A stretch of 26,960 nt of DNA from CAG-273 sp051891195 (GTDB lineage: Bacteria; Bacillota; Clostridia; TANB77; CAG-508): contig JBJFEZ010000058.1 in the NCBI GenBank assembly GCA_051891195.1, positions 1 to 26,960 on the forward strand, given 5' to 3'. Positions 1-8,200 of the stretch are shown here, one piece after another. The position numbers were made by a program, and so were the translations under genes. Position 1 is the stretch's first letter. Each line of letters starts with the position of its first letter. A model generated the notes under the pieces. That model saw nothing but the letters and a program-made list of their open reading frames with translations. It did not search any database and was not told the origin of the DNA.

Positions 1-799
1 TATCGGACAGCCTTATTGTTCCCACCAGAACTAGCATATTGAATATAAGTTCTCCTACATATTTCCAAACCATAGTAACAATAGCTGCACCTGTATCTAC
101 TGATGGCGAGCTTGTTACAAATGCTGAAAATATTACACATGCCAGTACAATTATTGCTCCCTCTAAACATACTGCTATATAACTTTTTAAAAAACTCTTA
201 CCAATATTTTGTGTAGTTTCTCCAGCAAATGATGCCAAAGGTATTGGAGCTATCGCTGTGTACATATATAATTTAAAGAATCTACCATATACAGTAAGAA
301 TTAAAATAAATGACAATACTGTTACAAAAAGTCCTCCAAGCAATGTAACTGCCCATAATGGAATACTCTCAAAAAATCCACAATTATTAACTGCATCTAT
401 TATTGATTGTGGTAATGACATGCTACTTGCTTGAAATGAGCTTTTTGCCATTATAGTTGTTACTATTCCCTGAATTATTTTAAATACTGCAAGCATTAAC
501 TCTAGTCCATAAGTAACAATTCCTTTTGCTATTGCAAATCTCAAAAATAGTTTTACTGCTTGTTCTGGTCTTTTTAGTTCTGAAAAATTAGTACATGTTC
601 TAACTACTCCAACTACAAAAAATAATACAAGCAATGCTAACCCTATTGCCTGTAATGCACCATTTATATTAAGAATAATGTTCCATATAGCTCCACCTTT
701 AAAATCTGCTGGACTTTGTGTAACTAATGTATATATTTCTGACAGTTTTCCATTCCAAGTATCTAATGCGTTCTGTAAATTTCCTACAATCCAATTCAC
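1..799 (-). CDS. VirB6/TrbL-like conjugal transfer membrane protein (CD1112 type), 3' end outside window
   Basis: This is the inner-membrane channel component of the type IV secretion apparatus that moves DNA during conjugation. The frame is open from position 799 to the window edge (266 codons) and its C-terminus is missing. I see several hydrophobic segments, for example IGLALLVLFFVVGVV, WAVTLLGGLFVTVLSFILIL and SYIAVCLEGAIIVLACVIF, with the conserved-looking stretch YMYTAIAPIPLASFAGE between the later ones. I chose a GTG start at 799: GGAGGTG lies 7 nt upstream, whereas the ATG at 801 runs straight into TGA. It begins 3 bp after the stop of the MT-A70 gene and shares the operon with VirD4 and Maff2. 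The family call rests on membrane topology, recognisable sequence and its place after Maff2. Confidence 0.85.
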   Translation of the reverse strand, partial: MNWIVGNLQNALDTWNGKLSEIYTLVTQSPADFKGGAIWNIILNINGALQAIGLALLVLFFVVGVVRTCTNFSELKRPEQAVKLFLRFAIAKGIVTYGLELMLAVFKIIQGIVTTIMAKSSFQASSMSLPQSIIDAVNNCGFFESIPLWAVTLLGGLFVTVLSFILILTVYGRFFKLYMYTAIAPIPLASFAGETTQNIGKSFLKSYIAVCLEGAIIVLACVIFSAFVTSSPSVDTGAAIVTMVWKYVGELIFNMLVLVGTIRLSD

Positions 800-801
800 A
801 T

Positions 802-1377
802 TTAAGCACCTCCGTTCTTATAATCTTCTATACTAATGTCGCTCTCGATTTCATCTCCCCAAGAATCCCAACCTTGCACCTTTTTTCGTGCAAAAAGTTC
901 TATTCTTGGTAAATCGCCAACGAGTTCTACAATTTTTTCTCTAACAATATCTGGTTTTTTACTATGTTCTTCTATTGGAGTATCAATAATTTGATGTACT
1001 TTTCTGCTTATTCTTTGAATTTTGCCTTTTGTTGCAATTAAACAAAGCTCTGAATTGGCTCTTGTCCAATAACCCATACCCCAAAACCATGAGTTAGACT
1101 TTCTGTTTTTCTTTACCCATGCAAAACCGCATGTTTTATAAGTAAATCCCCATGCTTCAATGACTTTTATTGCTTCTTTTAAGCATGGATAAGTAATCCA
1201 GATAAACAAAATACAATTTTCATCTGAAATATAATTTATAAAGTCTTTTAAATTGATAATATCATCAATATTCATTGTATTATAATGGCTTTCTGCACTC
1301 CTACCACTACCTTTTTTAGACCATACTTTATATTGCCAGGGGGGATCTGCATATATGATTTGATATTTTTTTGCCAT
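802..1377 (-). CDS. MT-A70 family adenine N6-methyltransferase
   Basis: A 191-aa S-adenosylmethionine-dependent methyltransferase predicted to methylate the N6 of adenine in DNA (or RNA). The catalytic DPPW motif is at residues 11-14 (IIYADPPWQY), close to the N-terminus as is usual for phage- and ICE-borne MT-A70 proteins. Further family-like blocks are FIWITYPCLKEAIKVIEAWGF, GYWTRANSELCLIATKG and HSKKPDIVREKIVELVGDLPRIELFARKK near the C-terminus. The start has AAGGAGG 9 nt upstream. It lies between Maff2 and the VirB6-like gene, which are usually adjacent in related elements, so it looks like an accessory insertion in the transfer operon. A likely role is to mark element DNA against recipient restriction (inference); the target sequence is unknown. 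Confidence 0.9.
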   Translation of the reverse strand: MAKKYQIIYADPPWQYKVWSKKGSGRSAESHYNTMNIDDIINLKDFINYISDENCILFIWITYPCLKEAIKVIEAWGFTYKTCGFAWVKKNRKSNSWFWGMGYWTRANSELCLIATKGKIQRISRKVHQIIDTPIEEHSKKPDIVREKIVELVGDLPRIELFARKKVQGWDSWGDEIESDISIEDYKNGGA

Positions 1378-1404
1378 TAAATCGCCTCCTTAAAATAAAT
1401 TTAG

Positions 1405-1438
1405 ACAGGTAAAATATCAAAATTGATAAATTACCTGT
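1405..1438 (-). terminator. Long hairpin between Maff2 and MT-A70 genes (attenuator-like)
   Basis: Arms 1405-1420 and 1423-1438 pair at 14 of 16 positions with a 2-nt loop. On the minus strand the hairpin is followed by CTAAATTTATTTT rather than a clean U-run. It may therefore weaken read-through from Maff2 into the methyltransferase or act as an mRNA processing or stability element. The following gene has its own strong ribosome binding site. Confidence 0.5.
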
Positions 1439-1446
1439 TGCTAATA

Positions 1447-1797
1447 TTAGCCTCCTGTTATAATGTTTAAAATTTCTTTAGCAAATGTGATTACTATACC
1501 ACCAGCCAAAGTCATTATTCCATTAGCTCTTTGTGTAGGATCATGTGATTTTAAACTCATTCCAACTTGTACAACTCCAAAACCTAAAATAATCATACCA
1601 ACTGCTCTAATCAAACCAAAAATAAAATTTGATAAATTGTTTACTACACTTATTGGATCATCTGCTGCAAATACATGTGATGCTTGTGCTACAAATAAAG
1701 CTACAACATAACCAATAATTATCGCTATTCTCTTCAAAATTTTCTTAAATGTTTTATTTTCTTTTCTAATTTTTCTATTTTCTTTTAATTTTTTCAT
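1447..1797 (-). CDS. Maff2 family mobile-element membrane protein
   Basis: A 116-aa membrane protein of the Maff2 family, typical of Firmicute ICEs and placed between VirD4 and the VirB6-like protein. Its size and topology recall VirB2-type pilin subunits (inference). Residues 1-25 are strongly basic, followed by a signal-like hydrophobic segment (IAIIIGYVVALFVAQASHVFA, ending in an AxA-type cleavage site). Two further hydrophobic stretches are FIFGLIRAVGMIILGFGVVQVG and GIMTLAGGIVITFAKEILNII. The SHDPTQRANGI loop between them is the part I recognise best. The ATG start has AGAGGAAA upstream. A terminator separates it from VirD4, so it may be transcribed partly independently. No enzymatic role is expected. 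Confidence 0.85.
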   Translation of the reverse strand: MKKLKENRKIRKENKTFKKILKRIAIIIGYVVALFVAQASHVFAADDPISVVNNLSNFIFGLIRAVGMIILGFGVVQVGMSLKSHDPTQRANGIMTLAGGIVITFAKEILNIITGG

Positions 1798-1844
1798 GAT
1801 ATTTTCCTCTCTTTCTTATTTACATAATATTTGTTCTTGGGCAC

Positions 1845-1887
1845 AAAAAAAGCCCAGAGTATTATTTAATAAAAAATAAACTCTGGG
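1845..1887 (-). terminator. Rho-independent terminator after VirD4
   Basis: Stem arms 1853-1860 and 1880-1887 (CCCAGAGT/ACTCTGGG) have a 19-nt AT-rich loop and are followed on the minus strand by a run of seven U at 1851-1845. The structure starts 3 nt after the VirD4 stop codon at 1891. Confidence 0.8.
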
Positions 1888-1890
1888 TTA

Positions 1891-3744
1891 CTAGATATTG
1901 TTAGCAATGTCAATATCTTCTCTGTACATATTCTCAATTTCTTCATCTGATAATAATTCAATACCAGACTCTTTTGCTTCTAAATCTATAATATCTTTTG
2001 TATCAATTTGTATATCATCTAAATTAAATGATATTGTTCCTATTGCATTCTCTGTTCCGCCATGTAAATATGGTTTTACAGCCTTATTTCCAATAGGTGT
2101 GTATATACTATTAAAATGTTCTTTTAGATTAAATTTAAAATCTTTTACAGGTCTTTCTCCTCTAATGAATAATAAAGCATAGTTATTATCTAACATTCTA
2201 ACCTCATCTGGAGTCAATAGTTCTCTTCCAGCCATCTGGTCATTTTTAGAATAATTACCATGTGAACCATAGCTCCTACCATAGGTGTTGGTATCTATTG
2301 TTTCTTTGCCTAAAAGTTCTGATACATACTTGTGCGTACTTTGTTCGTTTCCGACCGCAAGTATAAAAATTCATCACAATTTCCAACAATGCTCTCCCAT
2401 TGTTTCTCAAACAATGCTTTAAGTTGTGCTAGATTTTGTAAAATGATACTTACAGAAACTTCTCTTGATCTCATTACAGACAATATTTTATCAAAATCAT
2501 CTGGTAAGCTAACATTCGCAAATTCATCCATCACAAAATGTACATGAACTGGTAAACTTCCATTATATTTATAGTCTGCTAGATAAAATAATTGCTGAAA
2601 TAGTTGTGTATATAGTATGCTTACAAGAAAATTAAATGATGTATCATTGTCTGGTATTATCGCAAATAATGCTACTTTCTTTTCCCCTAAACTTGGTAAA
2701 TCCAATTCATCTGTTTGTGTTAGCTGTGCCATACTTTCTAAATTAAATTTTTCAAGTCTTGATGCTAATGTTACTTGAATAGATTTTAATGTTTTAGCTG
2801 AGCCAGAATGATATGCCCTATAATATTTTAGTGCTATATGTTCTGGGTTTTTTGTTTCTAATCTATTAAAAAGCATATCAAGTGGACTTACATAGTCATC
2901 ATCATCTTCTTTTACATCTCCAGCTCTTAACAATTCCATAACCATAACAAAGTTTTGTTCTTCCTCTGGAGCTTCGTATTTCAAGTAAAATATTAGTGCT
3001 AAAAGTAACATACTTGCAGCAGTATCCCAAAAGGGATCGTTTGTTGTGCTTCCTTTTGGAGTAGTAGATTTAAACAAGTTAGTAGATAGCTTTTGAACAT
3101 CATTATCAGTTTTTATATATACAAATGGATTATAACAATGTGATTTTTCCATATTGATTAAATCTAATATTCTAACTTCATATCCGTTCTTTTTCTAGTA
3201 GATAACCTGTATCTCTAACGATTTCCCCTTTAGGATCTAGTATAACATAAGAACTTGTGCATTGCATGACATTTGGTTTGCAATAACTAAATGTTTTACC
3301 AGCACCAGAACCACCTATTACTAGAACATTGACATTTCTTCTATGCTTTTTTCCATTTAATCCTACAGAAACATTTTTAGTTAGTATCTTATTATAATTA
3401 TTAGGTTGCTTATATTTTTTATTTAGTTCTTTAGCCTCGCCCCATTTAGCTGAACCATTTTCCTCTCTCCTCCTGTAATTTTTTCTTGTAGATTCATATA
3501 CTAAAATAACTAAAATATAAATTAGCCAAAAAATAAGAATAGTTTTTATGCTATTCTCTGATAATATTATATTAAATGGATTTGAAATAGCTATACTACC
3601 ATTTTTAATTATTTCTACTATTCCACCTTTAGTATATGGTGCTAAAAGGAGAGCTAACCAGGTAATCGGTACAATACCAATTATATATAAGACTCTAGTA
3701 ATTTTCTTTTCATCTTCCCTCACGAATATACTTCCCTTTTGCAT
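1891..3744 (-). CDS. VirD4/TraG-type conjugative coupling protein, three +1 frameshifts at CGG codons
   Basis: The coupling ATPase that delivers the relaxase-DNA complex to the mating channel. It is read in four frame segments: 3744-3187; a second frame from 3185 to about 2358; one glycine codon (2356-2354); then 2352-1891. Skipping the C of each in-frame CGG (3186-3184, 2357-2355, 2353-2351) gives 616 aa, the normal family size, with no other lesion. The N-terminus has two membrane segments. Walker A is GGSGAGKT (about residue 144) and Walker B is HFVMDEFANV. The restored sequence across sites 2 and 3 reads EFLYLGGNEQSTHKYVSELL, the form I know from homologues. The start overlaps the preceding small gene; GTG at 3723 with AAGGGAAG upstream is an alternative. 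Without frameshifting, translation stops at residue 188 and Walker B is lost. Ordinary decay or assembly error are the alternatives. Confidence 0.9.
2351..2357 (-). other. Tandem CGG +1 frameshift site in virD4
   Basis: On the minus strand the reading is TTG CGG TCG in the incoming frame. Skipping the C gives GGT and immediately exposes a second in-frame CGG; skipping its C gives GGA AAC GAA. The two glycines produced (residues 463 and 464) are the conserved GG of the FLYLGGNEQST block. Without shifting, the incoming frame ends at TAG 2310-2312. No Shine-Dalgarno-like or homopolymeric slippery sequence is seen upstream. Confidence 0.75.
3184..3186 (-). other. CGG +1 frameshift site in virD4
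   Basis: The minus strand reads GAA CGG ATA TGA in the incoming frame, so a stop follows one codon after CGG. Skipping the C gives GAA GGA TAT GAA and continues as EGYEVRILDLINMEKSHCYN, the expected coupling-protein sequence. The glycine produced is residue 187. Confidence 0.75.
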
Positions 3745-3922
3745 TCTTATTTAAAGATAATGCTCTTTTATTTGTTGGGGCATTAAGTAAATGTACAATT
3801 AATTTGTCAATGATTTCTGTATCAATGTTTTCTTGTAATTTTGCATTTCTAAATTCATTTAAAGCATTTAACATTAACTTATAATCGTACTTATCTAAAG
3901 TAATAGTTCTCGTTTCTTCCAA
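3710..3922 (-). CDS. Small ICE protein with a repeated 42-aa motif, upstream of VirD4
   Basis: A 70-aa soluble protein of unknown function. The start is TTG, with AGGAGG 9 nt upstream. Residues 5-47 (ITLDKYDYKLMLNALNEFRN and onward) match both halves of the 95-aa protein at 18425-18712: pattern I-x-[LV]-[DN], then LM/TM, [SA]-L-x-[ED] and R. The C-terminal 20 residues are basic. Its 3' end overlaps the 5' end of virD4, suggesting translational coupling, and it stops with TGA. Small proteins at this place are common in Firmicute ICEs. A partner role to the coupling protein is plausible but not shown. Confidence 0.75.
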   Translation of the reverse strand: MEETRTITLDKYDYKLMLNALNEFRNAKLQENIDTEIIDKLIVHLLNAPTNKRALSLNKNAKGKYIREGR

Positions 3923-3936
3923 TTTAAAGTACCTCC

Positions 3937-4704
3937 TTATCTATTAAATTTTACTTTTTTATTAGTATTCTTTGGAGTATACACTACATCTTTACTAATA
4001 GCTTTTTCTTTTGTTTTTAATTCATCCAATTTCTTTGCTTCTACTTTAAGCTCTGCAAGTTCTTTCTTTACTGAAGGTTTTTTAATTCCTTTAGATACCC
4101 CTTCTTGCATCTTTGAAGTCGTTAAGGAAGGCTCTGACAGAGGGTTTTTTTCTGTCTTTGCCACTTGGAAATTTTCTTGTGATATTTGCTCCTTTTGTAT
4201 AGGCTTTTGTGCCAATATATCTTCTAGCTGTTCCTCTTTTGATTTTTCTTGTACTCCTTTTTCTTTTTTCTGTGCTTCTCTGTTTTCAATAGATTTTGTA
4301 ACTTCTGTTTCAATTCTTGTTGTATCTACTGTTGTTAGCTTAAATCTTTCAACTATTCTATTTATTCTTGATGCATCTTCCTCTTTTACCATAATGTCCA
4401 CCATACCATCTAGCTCTTTATTGTTCTTATCTACCAATGCACAATATGAAATTCCATAGTTTTTAGCTTCTTTTGCAAATGTTTTTAAATCTTCTTTCTT
4501 GATTGTAAATATTTTTAAAGGCTTGCCAGCTCGTAGCATATTATTTAGTTTAGTTTTGCCTTTTGTTTGCTTTTTATCTTTCATTATTGTATAGATCATT
4601 GCAGCTACATTTTTTGCACCACTACCTGTTAGTTTTGCTAAAACCTCAAAACCCTCTAAACTTAATCTTACAACTTGTTCTGATACATCTCCATTTACAC
4701 TCAT
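3937..4704 (-). CDS. PcfB-like DUF3801 conjugation protein
   Basis: A 255-aa cytoplasmic protein whose first 130 residues match the DUF3801/PcfB family; PcfB of plasmid pCF10 is an accessory factor near the relaxase and coupling protein. Recognisable stretches are GSGAKNVAAMIYTIMKDKK, KTKLNNMLRAGKPLKIFTI and YGISYCALVDKNNKELDGMVDIMV. Residues from about 130 to the end are Lys/Glu/Gln-rich and probably disordered or coiled coil. I start at the ATG at 4704 because AAAGGAG, overlapping the relaxase stop, lies 9 nt upstream; TTG at 4710 is the other option. It sits immediately downstream of the relaxase, suggesting translational coupling and a job in loading the relaxosome onto VirD4. Confidence 0.88.
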   Translation of the reverse strand: MSVNGDVSEQVVRLSLEGFEVLAKLTGSGAKNVAAMIYTIMKDKKQTKGKTKLNNMLRAGKPLKIFTIKKEDLKTFAKEAKNYGISYCALVDKNNKELDGMVDIMVKEEDASRINRIVERFKLTTVDTTRIETEVTKSIENREAQKKEKGVQEKSKEEQLEDILAQKPIQKEQISQENFQVAKTEKNPLSEPSLTTSKMQEGVSKGIKKPSVKKELAELKVEAKKLDELKTKEKAISKDVVYTPKNTNKKVKFNR

Positions 4705-4710
4705 AAACAA

Positions 4711-6254
4711 TTACTCCTTTCCTTTTTTATTTTTCTCTTTTTTCTTATCTTTAGTTTCTTTTTCCAATTCTTCTTGCGTATCTAATTCGGTTAAGTTCTC
4801 ATCTATCTTTGGTACTCTTGTTTTAATATCTTCGCATAGTTCCACCTTCTTTCTCAATTTGATTATTTTATCATTTAAAGATGAAATTTCTTCTGCTATT
4901 TTGTGCATTTCGTTTCCATCTTTTGATAACTTTCTTCTTGCCCAAAGTCTTTCTCTTTGGCTTAATAATTCATTTATTTTGTAATTTGTTTCATCTTTAT
5001 AATTTATTAAATCATCTAATGTTTTTATATTATGAGCATGCAAAAATCTTGCTTCATTTGATAGTTCCTCCATTCTTGATACATCTGCTCTTATACTTGC
5101 TGGTAGTTTTTGTTGTGGTATATTACTTGGAAATACTTTAAGCAAGTAACAATAGTGATAATATAAAGCAACAAACCCTTTTGCTTTGGCTCTTTTATGC
5201 CTTTTAGCAAAAGGGTATTTAACTTTTCTATAATTATAAACACTTTCTATAAATGGAACACGAACCGCTTGCTCCTCTAAAATTCTTCTTTTGATATTTT
5301 CTATTGTGTAATTCTCTCCGTATCTTCTTTCTATTCTAATATTTCTCTTATAAGGTTCTTTTCTAATACTTATTTTATTAGCTCTAAATGTAATTTCATA
5401 ATCTAATTTTTTCATTAAGTATAAAAAGTCATCATAAGAATATGCTTGTCTAATTGCAAGATCTAAATCTCGTTTTGCATTGTTAGAATAGTTATCTGTA
5501 TATAGAGATTTCTTATAGTAATTATCAAAATTTATCTTGCTTTTCTTACATGGNNNNNNNNNNNNNNNNNNNNNNNNNNNNNNNNNNNNNNNNNNNNNNN
5601 NNNNNNNNNNNNNNNNNNNNNNNNNNNNNNNNNNNNNNNNNNNNNNNNNNNNNTATATAGAGATTTCTTATAGTAATTATCAAAATTTATCTTGCTTTTC
5701 TTACATGGTTTTTCTGGTAAAACACTTAATCCATATTCCTTACAAATTTCATCTGAAATATGTCTTAATCTTGCTGTATTAGTTCTATTACTATAATATT
5801 TTAATCCATCTTTAAAAGATACAGAATTGAGTACCAGATGATTATGTATATGATTAGTATTAAGATGTGTTGTAACAATTACTTGAAATCTATCTCCCCA
5901 CATTTCATTTGCAAGTTGCACTCCAATTTTATGAGCAATTTCTGGACTAACCTCTCCTTGTACAAAAGATTGGTATCCATGAAAAGCTAAAATCTTATCT
6001 TCTTTATGATAAAACATTTTTGCATCTTGCATTTCTTGATAAGCTGAATCTGGTTCACAATTTATTCCAGTAACAAAATATTCTTTTTCTGTCTTATCTG
6101 AATTTCTTGCATAATTTATTACATCTTTTAAATCATCTACTATCATTTCATAGCGATTATTAAATTCAATAGCTTTTGTTTTTTCTTTGTTAGTTGCATA
6201 AGCTACAACATGATCCACTCTTTTTACAACTTTCCATAGTTTTGTAGTTGCCAT
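4711..6254 (-). CDS. MobA/VirD2-family relaxase, interrupted by an artefactual N gap
   Basis: The DNA-nicking enzyme that starts transfer at oriT by attacking one strand through a tyrosine. The N-terminal domain shows the probable catalytic region VVAYATNKEKT (Y near residue 24) and the metal-binding histidine motif HLNTNHIHNHLVLNS. The C-terminal half is basic and helical, ending in a Lys/Glu-rich tail. A 100-N gap at 5554-5653 splits it, but both sides carry the same 55 bp. Removing 155 nt joins the halves in frame (SLYTDNYSNNAKRDLDL) and gives 1,389 nt, 462 aa. I start at ATG 6254, with TAGGAGGTG 4-5 nt upstream, not at the upstream ATG at 6296 inside mobC. It forms an operon with mobC and the PcfB-like gene. 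Confidence 0.92.
5499..5708. other. Assembly gap (100 N) with identical 55-bp flanks
   Basis: Bases 5499-5553 and 5654-5708 are the same 55-bp sequence, separated by exactly 100 N (5554-5653). Merging them restores the relaxase frame. This is what an assembler leaves when two contigs sharing a 55-nt k-mer are scaffolded but not joined. Confidence 0.95.
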
Positions 6255-6264
6255 CCTACACCTC

Positions 6265-6576
6265 CTACAAGTATTTTTTCTTAACTTCTTTAGCAAATTT
6301 GTGCCATTCTTCTGCCTCTATCTTATAAAAATCTTTATCAATATTATTTGTACTATTTGCTTTATGTGCTATTTGATTAAGATTAACTCCTATTTTAGAA
6401 AGTTGTTTCATTACATCATAAAACTCAATATCTGGTTTTTCTTTTACTTGTTCTTCCATTAAGAGCTTTCTAAAATATTCGCCATAAGAAAGGTTACACT
6501 TTTTACAATCTGCTATCAGTTTTTCATTTTCTACTTCATTAAGCATTATATCTTTTCTTATATATCTTTTTCTCAA
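6265..6576 (-). CDS. MobC-like relaxosome accessory protein
   Basis: A 103-aa protein of the bacterial mobilisation MobC type, which binds oriT and helps the relaxase open the DNA. The N-terminus (RKRYIRKDIMLNEVENEKL) resembles a ribbon-helix-helix DNA-binding segment. The central SYGEYFRKLLME and the C-terminal KQLSKIGVNLNQIAHKANS are the family hallmarks. The start is TTG with GGAGGG 6-7 nt upstream; ATG at 6546 would lose the basic arm. It ends just before the relaxase ribosome binding site, and the candidate oriT lies immediately upstream. Confidence 0.88.
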   Translation of the reverse strand: MRKRYIRKDIMLNEVENEKLIADCKKCNLSYGEYFRKLLMEEQVKEKPDIEFYDVMKQLSKIGVNLNQIAHKANSTNNIDKDFYKIEAEEWHKFAKEVKKKYL

Positions 6577-6605
6577 ATCTCTCCCTCCTGTAACTCAATT
6601 TATAA

Positions 6606-6668
6606 AATGGGGATTGGGGCTTGCCCCATTGTACAGAATTTTGAAACACGATTTTTCGTGTGAACAAA
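6606..6668. other. Candidate origin of transfer (oriT)
   Basis: The 133-bp gap before mobC holds clustered inverted repeats: AATGGGG/CCCCATT at 6606-6612 and 6624-6630, GGGGC-tt-GCCCC at 6616-6627, and ACACGA-tttt-TCGTGT at 6646-6661. It is GC-rich beside its surroundings. Placement directly upstream of mobC and relaxase, with compact stem-loops and no reading frame, is typical of oriT. No nick site can be assigned from sequence alone, and the repeats could instead be a terminator or operator. Confidence 0.55.
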
Positions 6669-6709
6669 TTCATTGCTTGCTAGGACAAGAAATCAAATTT
6701 TAGCATATT

Positions 6710-7705
6710 TTATCGTACTGCATATTGTTCCTTGTTTTGTACTTTATTTATTTTATATTGCTCAATTTCTTGTCTTTTTTTTAATCCCAATTTGAAACAT
6801 AAATAATCATTTGTGTCTTTTCCATAAGGAGCTGGTATATCATAAATATTGTACCTATCAAGTGCTATAATAAGTGCCTTTGTTGCCTCCCTACCAGCTC
6901 TATCATTATCAAAATGTAATACAATATCTTGTATATTTTTGTTTTCATCTAAAAAATTTTGTACTGCTATTGGTACTTTACTATTCTCAATATTCTTACT
7001 TGATTGATATACTCCAGCTAGTGCTAAAAGGTTTTGATTTTGGTAATCATAACCCTTTATTTTTAATAATGTTGCATAAGATAATAAATCTATACTGCTT
7101 TCAAAAATGTGTAATGAGTTATTATTTATTTTACTTAACAATCTAAAAGAAAACTCTTTTGAACTTCCTTTTGCATCTCTCATTATCTTTTTTTCATTTG
7201 TACTTCTGCACCCAGCATATCTAATATTGTGTTGTTTATCATACCCTAGAAATACTACATTGTTTGTTTTATCTTCTTGATATATAAGATTATTTTCTAT
7301 ACAATAATTTATAATATCTTCATCAATTCCTCTATTTTTAAGATACTCTATAACTGCTTTATTAGTTGTTGCTTTCTCTGGAATAACTAATCTTTTAGGT
7401 TCATTATTATTCGTACTTTCTGTTCTTATATAGGTTGTAATATCTCTATTTAAAACAGAACTTACTGCCTCTTGTAATGTCATTTTTTCTACTTTCATTA
7501 AATAATCTAAAGCTGTTTTTCCAGCCTCATTTGTAGAAAATCTATGCCATAATCCATTACTTATAATTACACTATCATGTGCTTTTAATGAATATGTACC
7601 AGCACCTTTTTTTACAAGTTCTGATGGATTATTGTTCATAAAATATGTTAGTAAGTCAATTTGTTTTGCTTGTTTTACAATTTCTCTTGGTACAAATTTT
7701 GACAT
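6710..7705 (-). CDS. DUF3991/TOPRIM domain protein (primase-like)
   Basis: A 331-aa protein with an N-terminal DnaG-like region (residues 1-90, including GLWHRFSTNEAGKTALDYLM), a DUF3991 segment (about 105-190, with YLKNRGIDEDIINYCIENNLI and GYDKQHNIRYAGCRST) and a TOPRIM fold (about 195-305). TOPRIM signatures are LHIFESSIDLLSYATL, the conserved acidic residue in HIFES, and IVLHFDNDRAGREA, the DxD motif. This fits a primase-related enzyme acting on transferred single-stranded DNA. I see no zinc-binding cysteine cluster of true DnaG. Its ATG directly follows the TAA of the upstream gene, with only a weak GGTGG upstream, so coupled translation is likely. Confidence 0.87.
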   Translation of the reverse strand: MSKFVPREIVKQAKQIDLLTYFMNNNPSELVKKGAGTYSLKAHDSVIISNGLWHRFSTNEAGKTALDYLMKVEKMTLQEAVSSVLNRDITTYIRTESTNNNEPKRLVIPEKATTNKAVIEYLKNRGIDEDIINYCIENNLIYQEDKTNNVVFLGYDKQHNIRYAGCRSTNEKKIMRDAKGSSKEFSFRLLSKINNNSLHIFESSIDLLSYATLLKIKGYDYQNQNLLALAGVYQSSKNIENSKVPIAVQNFLDENKNIQDIVLHFDNDRAGREATKALIIALDRYNIYDIPAPYGKDTNDYLCFKLGLKKRQEIEQYKINKVQNKEQYAVR

Positions 7706-8140
7706 TTATACCACCATACCTTCATCTTGCATTAAGTTTTCTAGATTTTTTATTTGTTCATTATATTGTTTTATTAAATCATATTCTTTTAATGTTTTTT
7801 CTAAATATTTCAATGCTTTTTCAAAAATATTAAGTTCCAATAAAAGAACAAAAGAATTCGGCAATTCATACATCTTTAACCATAACCTAAAATGTTCTGA
7901 TGCATATAATAAGTCATTAGATTCAATAAATTCATTTATATCTATTTTTTTAAATTCATTGTTATTACATAACAATTTAAATGCAATTTCAATTTTATTA
8001 ATAACTAATGTATATGAATATTCCATTCCCCCTCTATCAGAAATATAATCTTCTAAACATTGTTTATTTCTAATAAAATTCTCTATTCTTATATTATCTA
8101 ATTTTTCAAATTTCCAAATCAATTTTTCTTTTTTCTTCAT
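7706..8140 (-). CDS. Hypothetical protein, 144 aa
   Basis: I do not recognise this protein. It is soluble, mostly helical and acidic to neutral, with a basic N-terminus (MKKKEKLIWKFEKL). Its C-terminal third (LNIFEKALKYLEKTLKEYDL and on) looks like a coiled coil. A terminator separates it from the gene at 8201-8818, while its TAA abuts the ATG of the DUF3991/TOPRIM gene, so the two form a pair and may act together. The codon use is like its neighbours. The start has GGAA with AATTGTT before ATG, a modest ribosome binding site. Confidence 0.7.
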   Translation of the reverse strand: MKKKEKLIWKFEKLDNIRIENFIRNKQCLEDYISDRGGMEYSYTLVINKIEIAFKLLCNNNEFKKIDINEFIESNDLLYASEHFRLWLKMYELPNSFVLLLELNIFEKALKYLEKTLKEYDLIKQYNEQIKNLENLMQDEGMVV

Positions 8141-8157
8141 AACAATTCCTTTCCAAT

Positions 8158-8184
8158 AAAAAAGAAGTTGATATACTCAACTTC
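8158..8184 (-). terminator. Rho-independent terminator after the 205-aa gene
   Basis: Perfect 8-bp stem GAAGTTGA/TCAACTTC (8164-8171 with 8177-8184), 5-nt loop, followed on the minus strand by six U at 8163-8158. Confidence 0.85.
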
Positions 8185-8200
8185 CTATTATTATTTAATT

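Noticed and set aside
1891..3744. virD4 as an ordinary pseudogene
   Set aside because: All three lesions are identical in kind (extra C before a conserved Gly codon, giving in-frame CGG) with no premature stop or deletion otherwise. Random decay would not do this, though sequencing error cannot be excluded without reads.
5499..5708. 55-bp direct repeats as attachment sites or mobile-element ends
   Set aside because: They abut a 100-N gap exactly, and the same length recurs at the second gap. Collapsing them restores genes. This is an assembly artefact.
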